Origin: Membranipora membranacea
Taxonomy: Eukaryota > Bryozoa > Gymnolaemata > Cheilostomatida > Membraniporidae
DNA: 64,000 nucleotides
Reading direction: 5' to 3'
Assembly: GCA_914767715.1 (NCBI GenBank)
Contig: OU612066.1
Coordinates: 23,596,283 to 23,660,282 of the forward strand
Shown here: positions 46,583 through 59,130 of the stretch, piece after piece
Layout: each line of letters opens with the position of its first letter
How positions within the stretch are numbered: the first letter of the stretch is position 1
Made by a program: the position numbers and the translations under genes
Notes under the pieces: model-generated
Seen by the model: the letters and a program-made list of their open reading frames with translations, nothing else
What the model was told of the DNA's origin: nothing
Database searches by the model: none

Positions 46583-48309
46583 TGTGCATTATTATTATCT
46601 TTTGTGTTTGCATTATCTGCTGCTGCGAGAGTACTCAACTTTATTCAAAATTTGTCATTCAGTACTTTTCAAAAACCTGACACAGTTCATTTGCAAACAC
46701 TTACATTCAGAAATTGATGGTCATACAGGCAGTAGTCACATAGCAAAAAGACCATTTGAAGTTGCTCAATCTAAGTTTGACACCTGTCAATCTGAGTCAT
46801 CAATCGGTCTCATAACTTATGTCCACTAAGCATTCAAAAAGACTTTGGAAATCAACAAGCAAAAAAGACGCTCAGGCCTCTTCTTCAAAGAGTCTTCTTT
46901 ATAAGTAAAATGCAACCAATCACATGCTGCTCACTGCCTTCCCATGAGGGCTTCATCCATAATCCTGCAGGCAAGGATGCCCCTTGTTGTGCTTGCATTT
47001 GATTGACTAGTGTTTTGGAATGGACATTTTTCCTTCTGAACATCTTTTTTGGTGCAATAAGAAATTTGAAAGACCAGTTTACTCAAATTAAGTATTATTT
47101 GTCAGTATAATCTCTATAGCTTTGACTTATTTGAAGATATTGTCCAACAGCCAAGTCTTTTGTTACGAAGCCAGAGGAAGTTGTATCTCTGGCCCTCTAG
47201 TAATATTAATCGTTATACTTTGTTTCAATTTAAACTGATGAGGCGGCAATATCTATTCCAAGTCAGCAACTAAAGTCTAACCATGTATGTAGGTTAAAGG
47301 CTTTGAGTTTGTTAACAAATAAATTTAAATTAATGCATTCTTATCATGGTAGTAAATTGTTTATAGAGATCTCTATTAATTGCCTATGGATGTATGTGAA
47401 TTATTTAGGATATATAATTATGCCATGACGTTTTCATTATATTGCCCTACCAAATATTATATAAAGCTCTCTGCCCTTTTTGATGTCGTATTATTCTACA
47501 TGGAGGAGCTGTGTTCAACAGCTGGTTTCTATAATTTCTTCACCAATCACAAATTTTAAGGATTAAAATTAATTTTGTTATTTGTGTACTATGTTAATTA
47601 TAATGGAATATGGTATTTGACTGGTTGCTTATTCTGACAACGAATTTAATTTCATGTATTAACTGGCTTTATCGCATAAGAGATGTTACAACGTTTTTGA
47701 TGGCTGAGCTAATTTGATTGCTAGAAACTTCAAAACAGGCTTTTATTATTCTTATAGATATATTACATCCTATTCTTTTGTTGAAAATAATATTTGATGA
47801 GCCCGACGTGGTTTTTACTGTCACGTCATGATGCGTGTGGTTTTTAAAATTTGATGATATAATGCGAAAATTTGAGCAACGATTTGAGACAGTTCGAATT
47901 ATTAAGAGCCAATTGTTTTGCTATTTCCACTGGAGTGCCGCTTAAATGACAAACAAATCAATCTTCAGCAGTATAACAAATGTATCAAGATCTGCACTGA
48001 CCATCAAAGGTAGATACATTTGGAGTCATTTTTACATAACGTCAAACATGCTGTCAAAAGTATTGTGATTGAAATGACTTACAGTTTTTTACTAGGTATG
48101 ATATCAAGCACTATAGATGATAAAATAGCACGGCAATTACAACTATCTTCCATTCCAACAGATATTAACTCGGCATCATGATGATGATTATTGTGTGTGA
48201 TAGATGTTGGATGAAATATATTCATGGATAAGGGGAGCATATCTGGCCCTGAGCAAGCATATGGCAATTTATGTATGATTCCTGGAAACAATTATTCATT
48301 TCAATGCCA
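46583..48309. other. Duplicated 3' flank, then relic of the foldback element
   Basis: Up to about 47,340 the sequence matches 2,104-2,865. About 47,660-48,060 resembles one arm of the 40,220-41,336 foldback (cacgtcatgatg, gatgacaaaatgc-type, aatgacaaac). No gene is supported. Confidence 0.5.
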
Positions 48310-48915
48310 GCATATCGGACATGTTTTTTTAGTGCAAAAGTGATTTCATATTTGAAACGAGCGAGAGTTGCTCCTGCTTCTGAAGTAAGTTTGAAGCAAA
48401 TCTATTTTTTAATCCGAGCAAAAAAAAAGCATGATACCCACCTTTGGTATATTTTTGAAAAAAATTTTTCAGCGTTATTACCCCTCCAGCTTGTCTCAGG
48501 ATCTTTATATTCTGCAGTTTGAATAAGGTAAATGGGGGCTCTTACTGGTCAGTGTTTCATATTATTCCGACAGACTTTGTATTTTTTCACACTGCCGTAT
48601 GACATGTTTTTTATTGCAAAAGTCAGCCTCGTTAAATCGGACGCCGACAGAGAACGGATAACTGCAGTGCCAAACGGATTTCATATTTGAAACGAGCGAG
48701 AGTTGCTTCTGCTTCTGAGGTAAGTTTGAAGCAAATATATTTTTTAATCGGAGCGAAAAAAAAACATGATACCCACCCTTGGTATATTTTTGAATTTTTT
48801 AAGTCAGCGTTATTACCCCTCCAGCTTGTCTCAGGATCTTTATATTCTGCAGTTTGAATGGGGGCTCTAACTGGTCATTGTTTGATATTATTCTGACAGA
48901 CTTTGTATTTTGTGT
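48310..48915. repeat. Two-copy tandem duplication of about 230 bp, offset about 350 bp
   Basis: catatttgaaacgagcgaga through ggctctaactggtca-type sequence occurs at about 48,346-48,585 and again at about 48,688-48,915 with about 90% identity. Confidence 0.8.
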
Positions 48916-48939
48916 AAAATTATGAAATAGGTATTGTCT

Positions 48940-50760
48940 CCTACTTAGTAGTGTGGGTAAATTTCAGAGCAATCTACCAGCTGTGACAGAAAATTTCCTG
49001 GTGAGCAGATACAATAATTTTGATCGCTCTATTTTGAACTTTCTCAATTGTTCCAGTGGCCTTTTGTGTAGTATCTAGGTAAATTGCTGAGCAATATTCT
49101 AATATTGGTCGGACAATGCTTTTGTAAGTTTTAAGGGATTCTTCAACATTCATGCATTTTTTAAGTTTAGAAATAAGATAGACTAGTTTGTTTGCTCTAG
49201 TTGCAACATCAGTAGCATGGGTATGAAATGCGAGGCCTGTCTCGAGAGCAACTCCCAGAACATTGAATGAGAGCTGTGATCCAATTTTTTGTGTTTTGAA
49301 AACTCAAGTGGTAATGATTTTTTAGATTCCTGTTTGAGAAATTACAAAATTGCGTTTTCTGAACGTTGAGTTTTAGGAGATGACTGTTATACCAATGAGA
49401 TGCACCTTCCAATAAAGTATTGGAGTTTTCTAGAACCTCTGGTATACTTGTTGCCTCACAGAATAACAAAGTGTTGTCTGCTTAAGCAAATGAGTTTTCA
49501 AAAGACATTAACAATCCATTGATAGCAAGGTTGAAGAGAATGGGGCCGAGAATGGAGCCTTGTGGGACTCCGCATTTGATTGGTAGTGAATTTGATTTTG
49601 ACTCTCTGACTTTCATGATTTGGGATCTGCTGGTGAGGTATGATTCTAGGAGCATTACTGAGGAGGGTGAGAATTGCCTTTTGCCTAGGGTGTGCAAAAG
49701 AAGTTTTTGGTTAACAGTGTCAGAGGCTTTTCGGATATGGCTCCAATGTAGCAGGGAGCAGTCTGATCCAGTTTTGTTTTCCATTCTTGTAGCACAGAAA
49801 GCAGCATTTGTTCAGTAGAGTGACTTTGTGTGAAGCCAAATTGTTTGTCAGAGAACAGATTGTGTTTTTTAGTGAACAGCATCATCTGGTTCTTCATATC
49901 AGATTCAAATATTTTGGATAATATTGGGAGGGAGGAAATCGGCCGATAGTTTGATGGGTCATTTTTATCAACTTTCTTGAAAATTGGTGTCATGACGGCA
50001 GATTTTAGGCAATCGGGGAATACTGAGGTATCATAATTATCAACAATTATTTTGTAAATCATTGCTTGGCATACGGCTTAATCCTCCTCGTTTTTTCGGT
50101 TTAAGTGATTTGATTAGTAGTGTTACAGTTTCACTGGTTATGCGAGTGAATGAGAAGGTTGGTTGGTTGACTACTGCTTGATTCCTGTGTTTTTTTGGAT
50201 CAAATTCTGATTGCTCACCGGCCTTGACAAATAATTCATTAAGCTAGCTAGCTATGTCTATTCCATCATTGTATGTAATGTTTTTTATAAACTATTTGCT
50301 CGATTGTTGTCTCAGATTTTTCTTTCTAAGTCATTGATTTTAAACATGAATGGAAACTTTTATCGCTTTCTGAGAGGGATTTACTAATATAGTTTTTCTT
50401 TGCCTCTCTTTTTTGATTAGCTACACAGTTCCTGAATTTCTCTTATTGATCTATTTGGGCATCAGGTGGAGAGTGAACAGATTTGAAATCCTGTTTATAG
50501 CATTTGTTTCTGAGGGTGATAAAATGTAGTATTTCTGGTGTTAGCCATTTGTTTTTCTTGCAACGCACTCAATTTGTTTTTTCAGGTGCATGCTTGTCAT
50601 CTATACTGATGATTAATTGATCTAATTTCTCTGTCCGTTAATGAATGGATAGGTTGGGATCTGACACTGTTGTTCCACATGATTTTTCAACTTCCTTTTT
50701 AAGTTGATCATCGAGGATGTAATTTGGGACATCTTTCAAAGTGGCGGTGTTGTAATTCGG
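48940..50760 (-). pseudogene. Decayed non-LTR retrotransposon (CR1/Jockey-like reverse transcriptase)
   Basis: Read on the minus strand from about 50,760 downward, fragments give the linker after the endonuclease (KNKWLTPEILHFITLRNKC near 50,540). RT motifs follow (VMTPIFKKVDKNDPSNYRPIS near 50,000; CGVPQGSILGPILFNLAI near 49,560). The C-terminal segment (YKSIVRPILEYCSAIYLD near 49,100) comes last. The catalytic YADD box is destroyed: at about 49,480 it reads as a stop followed by ADN. Several stops and frameshifts interrupt the frame, and no intact endonuclease is visible. The family name rests on motif style, not on a search. Confidence 0.85.
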
Positions 50761-51640
50761 TTTTATTGATTTCCTAGCGGTGCTGCCTCCTAGGTGGGTA
50801 GGTTTCCAGTTTTTTTATTATAGTATTGACCAGTTTCTCATCTGAGAGCTTGACAATGTATTTTGGGTCGGAGGAAGTTGGCTCATAACGGTTAATGATC
50901 TTGATTAGTATTGGTTGGTTGGAGGTTGATGCGACGGCAACTCTGACATTATCATGGTTGACTTGGGAAAAGTCTTTGGTTGTGCTGTGGATAATTATGC
51001 ATTTTTGGGGATTGAATACAGGGTCGGTTGGTCTGGGAGTACGTCTGGTGGGTTGTGGTTGCAGGTGGTTGGTTGTTTCTGGTTCGTTTTGTTTGACTTG
51101 TATTGGTTTGTTGGCGCTATATTCCTACCACGAGGGAAACAGTTTAATCGGGAATAACAATGTTTAATAGAAAAAATAAATTGTGATTTGATAAGAAAAG
51201 TTGATCATAAATATTCAGACTCAACACGGGATAGATTATCGACATTTTCTTGAAATGATAAGAATGGATTTTATTGGTTGCTTTCATCAACGTATATCAA
51301 AATTAAGTGACTGATAGGAGTTCATATAAAAATTGAATAATTGTTGGTATAAAACTATCATGGTATCAAGTTGCTCTGACAATAGATTTTCTACTACAAC
51401 TATAACAAGATTAAATGATTCTAATCATTTAAAAAATTCTCAGCAGTTTTTACTACTCTGTGGTGGATAATACACTCAATTATACAGTTAAAGCTGGCTC
51501 GCTTAAAAGCTAATCTCAATCTCCCTCTGTGCTAGAATAGAACCACAGTTCGGAGTTGTAAAGTAAAACAGCAAGTATGAGTAATTGAATAAAATAATTG
51601 CCCTGTTTGAGGGACGGACCAAATGATTTTAATGCCACAT
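50761..51640. other. Possible 5' part of the decayed retroelement; no intact gene
   Basis: The minus strand between about 51,140 and 50,770 is open for long stretches (reads IINRYEPTSSDPKYIVKLSD near 50,870) and may belong to the retroelement's upstream ORF. The overlapping plus-strand ORF at 50,895-51,167 is probably its shadow. Nothing is supported after 51,170. Confidence 0.3.
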
Positions 51641-53200
51641 GTTTTTGCTGTCTTCAGAGGTCGACAAGTTACCTATAATAGAATTCTTTTTGTTATCTGT
51701 ACACTTCTCAGAAAACTCTATAAATAAAAAAATAAATTTAAATCTATAAATAACATAAAATCTTAATTTGATGAGAAGAGTGAACATATCTATATTTGGA
51801 AGGAGTGATGCTTAGGACTCATTCTTCTGACTTCATAGCCTTGCAAACTACATGAATTCAGAGATGCGGATAAATACTGATCGTTGTTTGTCAAACCTTT
51901 AAAAAAAACCGTACAAAAGTAAGCTGCCAGGGCTTGTTATTTTTTGCTAAAATTTAATGGTTGGTAAAACGACTAGTTATAGCATCAACCAAATATTAAG
52001 GGGTGTGTACTCAAATGGCCACCATAACACATGTCAGTGTAATCTTATACTGAAAATTACCGCTATTGTTAAGGAGAAAAGACTGTTTTATAGTTTTTAA
52101 ATCTTCACACCCATCCATCGTCATTACCTTAATTTAAAGGGCGATTATTTAATGCGAAATTAATGCCTTATGATTGAGAACCACTTGTTATTGTTTCTCG
52201 AAGAGCCAGAGTCGAGCAAAATGAGTCTGACATAACATAGAATAATATAATCCTTAATGTAACAAAATGATATTGTCAGCGGTCTGCTGTTTGCGATTTT
52301 CATCTTTTTGGGGTTCCTGTTAGCCCATTTCAACATTGGTCTCCATCCTGATCTCAAGTGAAATGATGCCAATTTGTTAGTCATTGTTACAAATACTCCT
52401 CTTTTTATGCCCCATTGCGTTACATATAAATCATCTGTCTTGCTAGCTCCAAAAGCCTGCCTTCAAAAGCGATGAATTAAAAATGTAGCTCACAACCTGT
52501 TTTTAATATCTCACAGCTGTCAAATCCGAGGCAGTGCCACTTTCTTAGCAGGCCTGGAAAGAGCACCAAGCGAGATTTCCCCCACTTTTCTCTGCACCTT
52601 TCCATTGCCAACATGATCCTCAATCAAAGGCTATATATACATTATGTAAAAGATTTAAGATCGTTTTAATCTTCAGATTTCAACTTTAATTTAATTATCC
52701 ACTACAATTGTTTGGCTTGGTCAGCTAGTTTTCGATAAAACTTGTAATTACTTTTTGTAAGAGTAGTGGTACAACAGGCCCATCATTGGTCAAATGGGGT
52801 GTTGTACCTAAATTGAACACAAAAAGTGGCAAAGGATCATCAATGGCCTAAGTTGGGTACCCTTGCATCGTGCAAATCTCGATGGAAATCCGCTCATAAC
52901 CTGACTAGACTACTGTCATCTTTACATCATTTCTTCTGCCACTGAAACTCACCTTGTCCGACTTTACTGATCTCGGGTGGTGTTGATCATAATCATATGT
53001 GTCTTCAGCGACGGCTCTATTTTTATTAAGACATACAAAGAGAGAACATTTGAGCAGGGAGGATGGGATATCTCACCCTCCCTGATTTGAGTTAAATGTG
53101 GCTGTATATTTGGAAGTAACCTTTCCTTGTCTAGTGGGGAGGTACCTCCCAATAATACACCATAGACAAAATATTGAGGTCACATTCATTTGAGTTATTG
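51640..53200 (+). repeat. Segmental duplication block gamma, copy 2
   Basis: Direct repeat of 37,600-40,205. It lacks the 415-bp MITE and has a single GAGTGAAC at the corresponding site (51,778-51,785). No gene. Confidence 0.85.
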
Positions 53201-53367
53201 GTACAGTTATTGCCAAGATGTGATTTCACCAGATTAAGGTAGAGACACGGGGCGAGTAAATGTTGACTTTATATACACCGTTGGAAAGCTATCGAGCTAC
53301 TGATGTTTAATATTTCAACGAAAAATTGATTAGATGACCTTGCGTTGTTTTATCAAAGAAATGAAAT

Positions 53368-54195
53368 TAATAACATTATATTATATTTTAGTTAGGGTAG
53401 CTAGTGACTATTTATAACAACAGCAGCAATCACTATTGCAATTTCCTCCTGTCTATCCGACTTTTCTGCAGGCGTTCTCTTACTCTTTTGCTTCACAACC
53501 AGTCTTACTCCAGTCATTACCAGTACATGTCGGGGTGTCGCAACCTTGGCAGGTTATCTCTGCAGATTTCACTGTGGAAAGAGAATCAACTGTTTAATAC
53601 TCTCTCTGAACAGCAAGTTTTATTTATAAGTAATATTTACAGTTCACAAAGAGGTGCACACACACACCCTCAGTGGTAGGGTTTAGGGCACCTTGCAACT
53701 CTCTAAAGAGCTAATCCAATCTCCTGGATTCTACTGGATGGATAGATGGTGTTGAGGTTAATATTATTTGCTCCAAAATATGGAGTAATTGGAAATTGAT
53801 AAATAGACGCTAGAAGTTATCAAGCTAACCATAAAAAAACCTATTTCCTATTTTGAGTGGCACACTGTTAGAAATCATTTATAAATGAATAATAATACTT
53901 ATCAACTGCCATCAGGACTGTTGACGTCACCATGATGAACATAAGTCTTGTAAGATTAGCCATAATTTTGAAATAAAGAGGTCTTGTTTGTACCCTGGAA
54001 TAAAAAATACAGGCTTTATGATTTGTTCGTTTTGAGATGTGTTAATATACAAGTATGAGTAGCCAATCAATCAGTATGAGACCTACTAACAAAGAAATAT
54101 AGTTTGTTACAGTTGCAACATCATAATACTGCTCAAAATATCTAAAGCTAAAGAGTTACATTACTTACTTAGAGCAGAGGTGTCCACGGAATAAG
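53368..54195 (-). pseudogene. Cysteine-rich peptide pseudogene P3, promoter lost
   Basis: The mature exon 53571-53408 has in-frame stops at 53482-53480 (TAA) and 53455-53453 (TAG). The signal exon (ATG 53963-53961) ends in the same ataagt non-donor as P1 and P2. Similarity ends inside the first exon at about 54,195, where a truncated LINE abuts it, so TATA box and upstream region are gone. The 3' flank is shared with P2 for only about 40 bp before foldback-related sequence. Confidence 0.85.
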
Positions 54196-55100
54196 TTCTC
54201 ACAAATTCTCACAAGGTGCCACCATCAAATACGCAGATGATACGACTACCTACTATCCGCTGAAGAAATAAACTACTGAGACCACTAGCTGCACCTGAAG
54301 TCGGACAACAAATAATCAGAGAGTGCAGTGATTGGGCTAATCGGAATAAGATGATGTCCAAAAAACCAAGTCGCTCAATGTATCCCTCAGAAAATCTCTA
54401 AACATGAACTCTGAACTCGTTATGAACACCAACCAGAGCGTCACTAAGTAAAAAATTACTAGGCGTGACACTTGATAGCCACCTTACATTCAGCGAACAT
54501 GTGTCCGAGGTACGAAAGGATGCAAACCGTAAAATCCACAGATTGTTAGTCCTGAAACAATCTGGGGTTAGCACAGAAACACTTGTGATGAGGTACAAGG
54601 ACCCAAATACTGCCAACAATAACCTACTCAGCTCCAGCTTGGTTTCCTATTTTAGCAGACTATCTCAGGAACGAGCTGGAAAAGATCAAGAAACTAGCAC
54701 TGCGAATAAATTTCAATGACCTTGAACATTATATCGATAGACTCAACGCTGCTAAGTTAACACCACTTTGCGATTTACTCCATGACGTATGCTCAACCTA
54801 TGTGCTGAGAATCGTCAATAATCCAGAACATCTGCTGAGAAACCGCCTAAATAACAAAACCAACGTAAGACCACAGAGATCTGTAAGAAAGTGTCAAACT
54901 GATGTGTATATAAAACGGTCACGAACTGTGTAATGTAGCAAGGCAATCTTAAAAAACAAAGACTATCTAGCCTAACAAGTTTAAATTGTTTCTGTTTTTA
55001 CAATTTAATATTTATTATTTTCTCTCTCCAAGGGGGCTTTTTATCTCGATGTAAACATCTTTGGACAAAGATTATAAATTAAACAAACAAACAAACAAAC
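54196..55100 (+). mobile_element. 5'-truncated LINE with (AAAC)n tail
   Basis: It begins within the RT domain just before the catalytic box (reads IKYADDTTTYYPL near 54,235). It continues with the typical C-terminal part in shifting frames (LLGVTLDSHLTFSEHVSE near 54,480; LNAAKLTPLCDLLHDVCSTY near 54,755) and ends in a 3' UTR with an aaac tandem tail at about 55,079-55,100. The severe 5' truncation and simple-repeat tail fit target-primed insertion of a CR1/L2-like element. It replaces about 2.3 kb of the P-to-A spacer present at 3,270-5,540. Frameshifts and stops make it dead. Confidence 0.85.
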
Positions 55101-56266
55101 AATTGGCTACTGGAACCAAGGTTAATTGATCTTCAAATCACACAAGTGTTGAGCGATATCACACAGGATATAAATATCTTTGTGTGCATCAAAAAGTCAT
55201 ATCTTCTACCACACCCTTAAACAATGAAATTTTTTATCGGCCTTGAAAGACTTCATCCTGTTTGACTAAAAACTAAAGTCTAAAGTGGTCTGATATCCTG
55301 GTCCTTCCATGCGATATACTAAATGATATATTGTTGTAACTGACTGGTTTTGGTCCTGCTTTATATACTGTCTTTTCTTCTTGGATTTTTGACAATGCTC
55401 AAATATTCAAATGGCCTCCCTGTCATAACAGTGAAATACTTCTCTATGCGCTTCAGACTGCCATGCTGGTCAATAAAGTCAATAAGGCAGACCAGGCCGA
55501 AGCTGATAGAATGCATTGATTTAAATTTATTTGTTAACAAACTCAAAGCCTTTAAACAACATACAAGATTAGACTTTAGTTGCTGACTTGGAATAGATAT
55601 TGCCGCCTCATCAGTTTAAATTGAAATAAAGTATAACGATTAATATTACTAGAGGGCCAGATATACAACTTCCTCTGGCTTCGTAACAAAAGACTTGGCT
55701 GTTGGACAATATCTTCAAATAAGTCAAAGCTATAGAGATTATACTGACAAATAATACTTAATTTGAGTAAACTGGTCTTTCAAATTTCTTATTGCATCAA
55801 AAAAGATGTTCAGAAGGAAAAATGTCCATTCCTAAACACTAGTCAATCAAATGCAAGCACAACAAGGGGCATCCTTGCCTGCAGGATTATGGATGAAGCC
55901 CTCATGGGAAGGCAGTGAGCAGCATGTGATTGGTTTCATTTTACTTATAAAGAAGACTCTTTGAAGACGAGGCCTGAGCATCTTTTTAGCTTGTTGATTT
56001 TCCAAGTCTTTTTGAATGCTTAGTGGACATAAGTTATGAATCCGATTGATGACTCAGATTGACAGGTGTCAAACTTAGATTGAGCAACTTCAAATGGTCT
56101 TTTTGCTATGTGACTACTGCCTGTATGACCATCAATTTCTGAATGTAAGTGTTTGCAAATGAACTGTGTCAGGTTTTTAAAAAGTACTGAATGACAAATT
56201 TTGAATAAAGTTGAGTACTCTTGCAGCAGCAGATAATGCAAACACAAAAGATAATAATAATGCATA

Positions 56267-56272
56267 TTTATT
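56267..56272 (-). terminator. Polyadenylation signal of gene E
   Basis: TTTATT on the plus strand (AATAAA on the minus strand), at the same offset from the stop codon as in A, D and F. Confidence 0.6.
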
Positions 56273-56445
56273 CAGAAGATAGTATTTTTTGTAAAAATCA
56301 AAGGGTGTTAAAATCTACAGATGATTTTTCACAAAAAATAAAGATCAATTTACTTCATTGATGCTTAATGTAGTCAAAACAAGGATCATTTATGTTTTCA
56401 GCATTATCAAGATTAATTTTATTTTTGAGCGAGGATATATGGTGA

Positions 56446-57030
56446 CTATTTATAGCAACAGCAGCAATCACTATTGCAATTTCCTCCTGTCCATCCAACA
56501 CTTTTGCAGGCGGTTTCACACGATTTTCCTTCACAACCAGTCTTACTCCAGTCAGCTCCGGTACTTTTTGGGGTATTGCAACCTTGGCAGGTTGTCTCTG
56601 CAGATTTCACTGAAAAACATATTCAACTGTTTAATACTCTCTCTGAACAGCAAGTTTTGACTAATGCCAAAGGTCGATTAGTACCAGAATCAGTTTTGGC
56701 AGCGATGCACACATACACCTTCAGTGTTGTGATTCAGGGTACCTTGCGACCATCTCAAGGTCAAGCCAAAACTTCTGTTTTTACTGGATGGATAGATGGT
56801 GCTGATACTGTTAAAGCCAAAGATCATTACATTGCGTTATATTTTTCTTCAATGAGTATTTGGAAGTTGATAAATTGACGCTAGAAATCAACAAGCTACC
56901 CATACCATAACAACATTTTTTGACTGGCACACTGTTAGAAATCCTCTTCAAATAAGTGATAGTACTAACCAACTGCCATCAGAACTGTTGCAATCACCAT
57001 GATGAACATAAGTCTTGTAAGATTAGCCAT
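56446..57030 (-). CDS. Secreted cysteine-rich (defensin-like) peptide, copy E
   Basis: Coding segments are 57030-56970 and 56609-56446, giving 74 residues with the same signal segment and ten-cysteine pattern as A and D. The donor is gttagt, one change from the gtaagt used elsewhere, and still has the required GT. The mature exon is closest to D and F. The opposite strand carries an uninterrupted 134-codon frame across the intron and this exon (see findings). The non-coding first exon lies at about 57,343-57,303 and the second exon starts at 57,061. Confidence 0.7.
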
Positions 57031-57302
57031 ATTAATGAAATGAAGGGGTCTTGTTTGTACTCTGTAACAATAAATACAAGCCTTACATTTTTTTCCCTGA
57101 GAAGTTGATTAACAACAAGTATGAGTTGCTAAACAGTACTAGACCTAATAATAGAGGAATTTTCTCCAACTTATGATAAATAACTGATCGGTAAAAATAT
57201 TATTGTCACTGAAATTTACTTTTTTCTTACCAAATTTATAACAATTGCAACATTTTAATGCTACACATAATTTAGAGCTAAAGAGCTACATTGCTTACTT
57301 AC

Positions 57303-57480
57303 TATTTGAGAGCAGATGTGTCAACGGAATAAGCTGTAATGACTTACTCCTACACAGTTGTAGCTTTTATAGGAGCACTGGGTTACTGAGAACAATGTAT
57401 ATAGATAAAACTTTAAAATAAAATTTAAATAGAAGTTATATTTTTAATTTTTCTCTCATGGATTAGATTTTAGGATTGGA
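57303..57480 (-). promoter_or_regulatory. Promoter and first exon of peptide gene E
   Basis: TATAAAA on the minus strand is at 57371-57365, and the first exon ends at 57303 before gtaagt. The 50 bp upstream of the box differs from A and D but matches F (tacattgtt ... cagtaaccca). Confidence 0.65.
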
Positions 57481-58206
57481 TAATATCTTGTTCGTACATC
57501 CTGTTCATATATCCTGTTCGCATATCCTGTTCATACATTTTTACATCATAAATTCGTGCCACCTGTCATGCGCTGATGCAAAGCAATAAAATCTCCTTAT
57601 GCCATCTTATATCTCAGTATAAAGCAATTGACTGCTTCTTCCATGACACTTCGTCCCTGATAGAGTTCACATATATTTGGACACAATTTCTATTTAATTT
57701 AATTTGTCTGTAATAGGAATTACTATTTTTGTGATTCCACTGGGCTCTTGACTTTTGCAATAACTGGTGTTTTCCCGAACTGTGGGTTCTTTGATGAAGT
57801 TTAATTGTTTTTTAGCTAAAATTATGATAGAAAATGATGTGTTCAAAGGAATTCATCATATTCGTAGGTCAGAAGGGAATAGTGAAGTACTTGCGCAGCG
57901 TGTCCGTTCTGGTGATGGCGGATGTATCAACTACCTAAAAGACCCCAAAAAGAATATATTTTAGTGAATTTGACAAAGCTTAAAAAAGGAGTTCTCTTCT
58001 TTGATGCTATCATAAGTCCTGGTGTAAATCATTTAATTTGAGTCACAGTGTCGCTATCATATTGTTTGGTATTGTTTTGAAGTTCTCAGTCTAATTTAAC
58101 ATTCATTCATTCATTGTGTTCACATCGACTCGAGGAGCTATGGAATCATGGCAAAAGCATTGGTTCAATTTAGTTGTGTATTGGTTTGTGTTCCTTCCTT
58201 CAATTA

Positions 58207-58265
58207 GGGCAGACCACAGTGGATAGCATCAAAGACTGGTTCAATTCCCGACTGCGGTAGACCTT
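58207..58265 (+). repeat. tRNA-derived relic
   Basis: ACAGTGGATAGC (A box) and TGGTTCAATTCCCG (B box) lie at tRNA-like spacing and are followed by tttt. No closed acceptor stem. Confidence 0.45.
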
Positions 58266-59059
58266 TTCGAATTTTATTTGAGCATCCCATTTCAGATGGT
58301 GAGGGATTCACTTCATTTTGAGTTCCAATCAATACATGGGAACTTTGTGATTGCCTTTGAACACAGCTGAAGCTTTAAGATTTACTGGGTCAAAAACATT
58401 CTTTGCACCTTGCCTAAGAGGTCATCTTCCATTAATTTAATAAAGGGTTGTTGCTGACAGAGACCAACATAGACCCTCGCCACCCTCTGTGTCCGATGCC
58501 CCCCCCCCCTTCTAAATTGTAATCAACAAAGAGATCTGAGTCATGGAAATAAAAGAGAGGGAGTCGTCAGTGATTCCAGAGAGTCAGAATTATATTGAGT
58601 TACAAAGATTAAGAAACAAAAAATAATATCCTTGTTTTCATAATTAGACACAGCGTACTTAAAGTGTTTGTAAAGGATCAGGTTTTTTGGTGTCATTCTA
58701 GAGATCTCAGTTTAGTTTAGAACATTATTCTATGTTCAAAAGCAGCCTGTGGCCCAGTTAAGACCTATTTGCCCTCAAAGTTGGGATGAGAAGGTACTAA
58801 AAAGGTACTATTTTTTTCCTGTTGAGTTTTGATCACTTGTTGAAAATAGTACCTTTTTAGTACCTCAGATTATAATGGGAATATACAGTACTTTGTTACT
58901 AAGGCGTATTGTTATGACACAGTGGTTTTGATATTCTGCATGTGATATCAAAACACACAGAACTTATCTATTGAATAAATGAGTGAATACAAGGCAAGGT
59001 AAAATGGGATAGTGTATGACATTATTCATAATTCAATGACAAGGCTAATGATCTAAATC

Positions 59060-59130
59060 GATTATGGCAAAAAATTACAGCTCTAGCTAAATGTTGAAGG
59101 TCGTGGGTTCGAATCCCACTGAGGTCTACT
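59060..59130 (+). repeat. tRNA-derived SINE head
   Basis: A strong B box (GTGGGTTCGAATCCCACT at about 59,103-59,120) is preceded by a weak A-box-like segment. It is followed by GC-richer sequence that could be a SINE body. Confidence 0.45.

Larger units (their letters stand above)
55101..57955 (-). repeat. Segmental duplication block alpha, inverted copy (carries gene E)
   Basis: Reverse complement of 1-3,270 without the 355-bp insert. It ends near 57,955 opposite window position 1, so the duplication probably extends beyond the left edge of the window. Confidence 0.85.

Noticed and set aside
49519-49818. 99-codon plus-strand ORF
   Set aside because: It is the shadow of the reverse transcriptase relic on the minus strand.
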